This document shows, piece after piece, positions 7,615-10,618 of a stretch of 10,618 nt of DNA. A program made the translations under genes and the position numbers. Below the pieces are notes generated by a model. That model was not told the DNA's origin. It worked only from the letters and a program-made list of their open reading frames with translations, and made no database searches. This stretch comes from Candidatus Desantisbacteria bacterium CG2_30_40_21. Its GTDB lineage: Bacteria > UBA9089 > CG2-30-40-21. Positions within the stretch are counted from its first letter, which is position 1. Each line of letters opens with the position of its first letter. The stretch covers positions 1 to 10,618 of the forward strand of contig MNYI01000069.1 in assembly GCA_001873945.1 (NCBI GenBank). The letters are read 5' to 3'.

Positions 7615-7694
7615 ACCTAATCTCCTATTTCTCTGTATTAATCAGTGTAATCTGTGGATACCTATTTATTCCACTGCTGCTGGTATTTCCTCCA
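7615..7694. other. DUF433 leader with degenerate intergenic repeat
   Basis: Non-coding space between the decayed gene and the DUF433 gene. It holds the DUF433 ribosome-binding site. It also has a stretch that reads on the minus strand as ccacagattacactgatta, resembling the short 'cacagatt' type of intergenic repeat. No complete hairpin or gene is visible. Confidence 0.3.
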
Positions 7695-7855
7695 CTACTT
7701 ATTGTAGCGTCCAACAACAATAAGTCGCTGTGTCACAACGCCATAGTATCGTTCTGTAGAATATTGCACAATATGTTCCGACCTGCAAGATCAAAGTCAC
7801 GCAATCTTGCACGGTACCTCATGTATTCTGTCCAAATTATTTCCACAAGTATCAC
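7695..7855 (-). pseudogene. Frameshifted remnant of a small gene (possibly DUF4258-like)
   Basis: Reading the minus strand from GTG 7855 gives a protein-like sequence containing IWTEYMRYRARLRDFDLA. Coding character then continues only after a shift of frame near 7778-7782, with EHIVQYSTERYYGVVTQRL followed by IVVGRYNK and a TAG at 7697-7695. Both pieces resemble consecutive parts of one small family of roughly 80-90 residues (pattern ...YRARLRxFDLARIExIVxxSxERYxDxVTxRLxVVGR...). A one-base loss and a premature stop or truncation are therefore the simplest reading. I associate this pattern with DUF4258-like toxin-related proteins, but only loosely. It starts directly after the nuoE stop and has no recognisable ribosome-binding site. 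It is a relic next to another degenerate toxin-antitoxin pair. Confidence 0.55.
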
Positions 7856-7858
7856 ATC

Positions 7859-8326
7859 CTACTTTTCATACTGCCCAAAGATTGTCTTCACCTTCTCTGG
7901 CGTCATCTTCCCGAAATAATCCTTATTAATAACCACTACCGGTGCCAGGGCACACGCCCCAAGGCAGGAAACAGTATCCAGAGAAAACATCAAGTCTTCT
8001 CTGGTTTCACCCTCATTTATCCCAATAGTCTCCTTGATTGTATGCAGTATTTTCTTGCTACCCTTAACCTGACACCCTGTTCCCCGACAGGCAATAATGC
8101 TATACTTGCCATGTGGTGTGAGGTGAAAGGCAGAATAAAAGGTTACTACCCCATAGATTTTACTCAATGGTATCTTCAACTTCTTGCCAATCATGGATAA
8201 CGCCTCTTCCGGCAAATAATTAAATATCTCTTGCGCCCTTTGGAGAATAGTCATCAAACTACCCTCCTGATGACAATATTTGTCAATAACACCTGTTAAC
8301 CTATCAATCTTTTCTTGTTTAAACAT
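7859..8326 (-). CDS. nuoE: NuoE-like [2Fe-2S] thioredoxin-fold subunit
   Basis: 155 residues, the normal length for NuoE/HydC-type subunits of NADH-linked complexes and formate dehydrogenases. The N-terminal helical part (residues 1-70) includes YGVVTFYSAFHLTPHGKY (58-75). The thioredoxin-like part carries the [2Fe-2S] ligands C80, C85, C121 and C125 (CRGTGC and CLGAC). It should dock on the NuoF half of the neighbouring fusion and act in electron transfer or flavin tuning. The start is ATG 8326, with GGAGG 5 nt upstream. A longer in-frame extension to 8407 overlaps the flippase-like gene and lacks family similarity. The start overlaps the previous stop codon by 8 nt (ATGTTTAA), indicating translational coupling. 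The partner genes lie downstream after a toxin-antitoxin relic. Confidence 0.9.
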   Translation of the reverse strand: MFKQEKIDRLTGVIDKYCHQEGSLMTILQRAQEIFNYLPEEALSMIGKKLKIPLSKIYGVVTFYSAFHLTPHGKYSIIACRGTGCQVKGSKKILHTIKETIGINEGETREDLMFSLDTVSCLGACALAPVVVINKDYFGKMTPEKVKTIFGQYEK

Positions 8327-9305
8327 TTTTGCCTCCAGAAGAAGTAATCTCTCCAAATGATATTTGTTCCTTGCAAAGGTAAAACCAGCCAATAAAAACA
8401 GGAACAACCCACTGGGTAATATGAAGAATTATGGCAAAGGTGAGTCCAATATTCTTGTCTACCCCAAACACAGATAATCCAAGCATTGTAAAGTATTGAA
8501 ATGTTCCAACACTACTGGGTGCTCCAGGAATGGCAAGCCCAATGGTAATCATAATGAGTAAAAATAATGCATTAATGAATGAAAGTTGTCCCAGATGACA
8601 GCATGGAAACATAAAATAAACACTGAGGGCTGAGGCAATCCACAATATTATAGAATAAAATAGGATAAAAAACACATCCCAGCCATTTTTAAGAACCTCA
8701 AGACCAGAGATAAAGGAATGAGTATGTCCGGCTATAGCCTTACCAAGAGAATTGGGCAGATAAGAGCATAGAAAATCAATAATCTTCATTACCTGCTGAC
8801 TCCAAACCTTTATGGAGATCAATATTCCAGCAGCAACAAAATAAATAACTGCAAATATGTAGCCAATCCTTTTAATCTCTTCAGGAAATGGATAAAAGAT
8901 TAATACGATTACAAACAGAAAGAGCAAAGAAAATCCATCAAATATTCTTTCAAGGACAATTGTGGCAAAAGACATACTTTTACTTATATTTTCCTTTTTG
9001 CCAATACAATATGCCCTGACTAATTCCCCTATTCGGGCAGGAAGGAGATTATTAGCCATAAATCCAATCATTGTTGCAGAGAATAAGGATGAAAACCGTA
9101 TGGGCTTTACATGCCTGAAAAAGTACCTCCATCTCCACGCTCGAACAACATAGGTAAGGATAGTAAAGAATATAACTGGGAAGATATAAATATAATTTAT
9201 CTCCCCAAATACCTTTAATACCTTTTCAATCTCTATACTCTTAAGGGCAAAATATAGAAAAATAAGGCTTATTCCTATTCCTATCCAAATTTTTTTATTT
9301 TTCAC
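8319..9305 (-). CDS. YbhN/AglD-type flippase-like integral membrane protein
   Basis: A 328-residue polytopic membrane protein of the lysylphosphatidylglycerol synthase transmembrane / UPF0104 (YbhN) superfamily. Family landmarks are NLLPARIGELVRAYCIG (86-102), ATIVLERIFDG (114-124) and PGAPSSVGTFQ (260-270). Hydrophobic segments lie near residues 6-22, 40-56, 124-138, 146-165, 211-232, 244-260 and 285-307. There is no catalytic MprF domain. Members are associated with lipid or lipid-linked glycan handling, but the substrate here is unknown. The start is GTG 9305 with AGG about 5 nt upstream, inside the 3' end of the polyferredoxin gene (11-nt overlap). The stop overlaps the nuoE start. A lipid-related protein coupled so tightly to redox genes is unexpected, and its link to the complex is unclear. 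Confidence 0.85.
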   Translation of the reverse strand: MKNKKIWIGIGISLIFLYFALKSIEIEKVLKVFGEINYIYIFPVIFFTILTYVVRAWRWRYFFRHVKPIRFSSLFSATMIGFMANNLLPARIGELVRAYCIGKKENISKSMSFATIVLERIFDGFSLLFLFVIVLIFYPFPEEIKRIGYIFAVIYFVAAGILISIKVWSQQVMKIIDFLCSYLPNSLGKAIAGHTHSFISGLEVLKNGWDVFFILFYSIILWIASALSVYFMFPCCHLGQLSFINALFLLIMITIGLAIPGAPSSVGTFQYFTMLGLSVFGVDKNIGLTFAIILHITQWVVPVFIGWFYLCKEQISFGEITSSGGKNV

Positions 9306-10080
9306 TTTTTCCTGTATCCCTGTGCCTCTGCGGTGGGTTCATCCCTGCCCACACATTCTTGCAAGTCCCAACACAATTCATACACATCACGCAATCATTG
9401 GAAATAGGTGTAACACCAGCAGGACATCTTCTGGTACATTTATTACAAGGGATACATTTATCCGGCACCCCATTTACGCGGAATAAAGAAATTTTCTTAA
9501 ATAATGAGAATATTGCCCCTGCTGGGCAGATCATTCGACAAAATGGTCGCTCTGTAATCATCATCAAATATATCAGTCCATAAAGAATAAGAAATTTAAC
9601 ATGAAAAAGTGGACCAATCATCTGTCGAATCCCTTCATCCTTTATCCAGAGTGGAATGCCTGCCTCTAAGGCACCAACTGGACAGAGTTTACAAAACCAC
9701 GGCTCTTGCACAACCATTGGCAGCAATACAACTAAGACTAAGAATATCAGATACTTAAACATGCCCGTCCATTGTGGAAAGGTTAATTTATTCATGGGAA
9801 TTTTATAAAGAAGCTCCTGAAAAAATCCAAATGGACATGCCCAACCACAAAGAAGCCTGCCAATGGTTGAACCGATTAGAAGGAATATTCCAAGAACAAG
9901 AAAAGGGAAGGCTCCTATGGTAAGAAAATGCTGTAATGCACCAATTCCACAGGCAGTTGCAGCCAAAGGACAAGCGTGACAATTCATTATTGGAAAAGGG
10001 CAATATTTCAGACCAGAGAGAATATAACAATTAGACAAAATAAGAGTACATATTTGGGTAAATCGGCGATACCTGTTCAT
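9295..10080 (-). CDS. Membrane polyferredoxin, NapH/YccM-like 4Fe-4S protein
   Basis: 261 residues. An N-terminal cysteine-rich segment has C27, C34, C37 and C44 (CPFPIMNCHACPLA). Hydrophobic helices lie around 52-72, 108-124 and 160-176. Fer4_5-type loops follow the pattern CxxxCP: CGWACPFGFFQEL (C78, C82), CKLCPVGALEAG (C130, C133) and CRMICPAGAI (C181, C185). A C-terminal cytoplasmic ferredoxin domain has two CxxCxxCxxxC sites (C209/212/215/219 and C230/233/236/240). Proteins of this type carry electrons across or along the membrane, as NapH does toward quinol-linked partners. Here it might exchange electrons between a membrane donor and the soluble formate dehydrogenase complex, an inference from operon context only. 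The ATG directly follows the stop of the CXXC protein gene (zero gap), with GAGG about 11 nt upstream. Confidence 0.85.
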   Translation of the reverse strand: MNRYRRFTQICTLILSNCYILSGLKYCPFPIMNCHACPLAATACGIGALQHFLTIGAFPFLVLGIFLLIGSTIGRLLCGWACPFGFFQELLYKIPMNKLTFPQWTGMFKYLIFLVLVVLLPMVVQEPWFCKLCPVGALEAGIPLWIKDEGIRQMIGPLFHVKFLILYGLIYLMMITERPFCRMICPAGAIFSLFKKISLFRVNGVPDKCIPCNKCTRRCPAGVTPISNDCVMCMNCVGTCKNVWAGMNPPQRHRDTGKSEK

Positions 10081-10233
10081 CTAATATGCTTCCTCAATCC
10101 CAATGCAGGATAAACAAATAAAAGCAGCATTGCTGTAAACCTTTTCATATTCTGCTCGCAGAATTCCCAAAGTGATAAAACCTATCCCCAGAACAATCAA
10201 GGGAATCCATAAATATTGTTTGATGATATTCAT
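10081..10233 (-). CDS. CD1871A-like small CXXC-motif membrane protein
   Basis: A 50-residue protein with one N-terminal membrane helix (about YLWIPLIVLGIGFITLGI). It is followed by LRAEYEKV and a C-terminal ICLSCIGIE segment. This layout of short helix, G(I/V)LR-E, then ICL-CIGI matches the CD1871A family of small CXXC proteins. That family is often encoded beside 4Fe-4S membrane proteins, as here. Function is unknown, and the two Cys could bind a metal or cluster or be redox active. I chose ATG 10233 because a GGGGG tract lies 5 nt upstream and this start gives the family length. In-frame ATGs at 10245 and 10275 have no convincing ribosome-binding site. It is the first gene of the visible operon. 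Confidence 0.7.
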   Translation of the reverse strand: MNIIKQYLWIPLIVLGIGFITLGILRAEYEKVYSNAAFICLSCIGIEEAY

Positions 10234-10295
10234 TAATACCCCCATCAGAGTTAAGAGCTGAGAAAGAATAAACATAACCGTTCACAGCCATATTT

Positions 10296-10422
10296 TTTTA
10301 ACACAGAGGACACAGAGTATTATGAGGGACACAGAGTTTAATGTAGCTCTGACATCAGACGCAGGATAATGAACGGTTAAGCTCTGTGTCCCTCTGTCGT
10401 TTCCGTGAACTCTGTGTTAAAA
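10296..10422. repeat. Nested 'cacagag' palindrome
   Basis: Two pairs of perfect 13-bp arms are nested symmetrically. The outer pair is ttttaacacagag (10296-10308) with ctctgtgttaaaa (10410-10422). The inner pair is gagggacacagag (10324-10336) with ctctgtgtccctc (10382-10394). The outer-inner spacing is 15 nt on each side. Three direct copies of acacagag occur in the left half (10301, 10310, 10329). It is an intergenic repeat lying just upstream of the operon, and it could form a long hairpin in RNA or a cruciform in DNA. Confidence 0.75.
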
Positions 10423-10427
10423 TATTA

Positions 10428-10589
10428 TTATACTCAAGTGGGGCATAAATTGCGATTTTTTCGGTGAGGATTAATCAAGGAGAGCAAGGCGTGAAGGTGA
10501 GCAATAGTGTACTATTGCGAACCTGAACAACACAGCTATCGTTGATTAAGACCAGCGAAAAACGCAATTTATGCCCCACTTGAGTATAA
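10428..10589. mobile_element. MITE-like 162-bp inverted-repeat element
   Basis: The arms are perfect for 27 bp (10428-10454 and 10563-10589; outer end ttatactcaagtggggcat). Imperfect complementarity continues almost to the centre, which is gcaatagt-gt-actattgc (10501-10518). The whole unit could fold as one hairpin of about 80 bp. It contains no gene. If the flanking TA at 10429-10430 and 10587-10588 is a target duplication, the element would be a non-autonomous relative of TA-targeting (Tc1/mariner-IS630-type) transposons. That assignment is inference. Confidence 0.7.
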
Positions 10590-10618
10590 CTGTGGACGCT
10601 TAGGACTAAGCAACAATG

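Larger units (their letters stand above)
10276..10618. other. Upstream intergenic region, palindromes only
   Basis: No supported coding sequence on either strand. The space is occupied by the nested 'cacagag' hairpin (10296-10422) and the MITE-like inverted repeat (10428-10589). A promoter for the minus-strand operon would be expected near 10240-10340, but I see no convincing -35/-10 pair and do not call one. Also present are aaccgttc (10276-10283) and its inverse gaacggtt (10371-10378). Confidence 0.6.

Noticed and set aside
8327..8407. Longer nuoE starting at 8407
   Set aside because: It overlaps the flippase-like gene by about 90 nt and adds hydrophobic residues foreign to NuoE. ATG 8326 has GGAGG at the right distance and gives normal length.
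10276..10618. CRISPR array
   Set aside because: The repeated acacagag units are short, unevenly spaced and organised as inverted repeats, not as direct repeats with unique spacers of constant length.

Overview
This window looks like a piece of the chromosome of a strictly anaerobic, probably uncultivated bacterium with moderately low GC. The evidence is metabolic: an iron-sulfur-rich, NAD(P)-linked formate dehydrogenase assembled from NuoE-, NuoF-, NuoG- and NfnB/GltD-type modules, a membrane polyferredoxin, and no respiratory oxidase or other oxygen-linked gene. Palindromic repeats fill several intergenic spaces. I cannot name the lineage from sequence alone.

Every gene I can support lies on the minus strand, so the transcript reads from high to low coordinates. 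The order is: a small CD1871A-like CXXC membrane protein (10233-10081); a NapH/YccM-type membrane polyferredoxin (10080-9295); a YbhN/AglD-type flippase-like membrane protein (9305-8319); a NuoE-like [2Fe-2S] subunit (8326-7859); a decayed gene (7855-7695); a DUF433 antitoxin-like gene (7614-7375); an internally deleted DUF5615 PIN-like gene (7378-7172); a NuoF::NfnB/GltD fusion (7082-3984); a fused MntA-HepT toxin-antitoxin-like protein (3794-2919); and a FdhA-type molybdopterin oxidoreductase with a NuoG-like N-terminus (2829-154). Stop/start overlaps or abutments join the first four genes. ATGA coupling joins the DUF433 and DUF5615 genes.

The core is a three-gene soluble complex. FdhA should oxidise formate (or reduce CO2) at a Cys-ligated Mo/W centre and pass electrons along its NuoG-like clusters. 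NuoE and the NuoF half supply [2Fe-2S] clusters, FMN and an NAD(H) site. The C-terminal NfnB/GltD half adds further clusters, FAD and a probable NADP(H) site. The NuoF plus NfnB pairing resembles the Sporomusa-type Nfn (Stn) transhydrogenase, here physically fused and associated with a formate dehydrogenase. A flavin-based bifurcating or confurcating reaction between formate, NAD(H), NADP(H) and possibly ferredoxin is a reasonable but unproven inference.

Toxin-antitoxin-like genes have entered this operon at two places. One island, between nuoE and nuoF, is degenerate: a frameshifted gene, an intact DUF433 and a DUF5615 that has lost its middle. The other is a one-polypeptide MntA-HepT between the nuoF fusion and fdhA. 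It is preceded by a palindromic 'cacgaag' element that sits between two 21-bp copies of the nuoF-fusion 3' end.

The right end of the window (10276-10618) has no supported gene. It holds two palindromes, a nested 'cacagag' hairpin and a 162-bp MITE-like inverted repeat with 27-bp perfect arms. The left end (1-160) holds hairpins at and beyond the fdhA stop codon.
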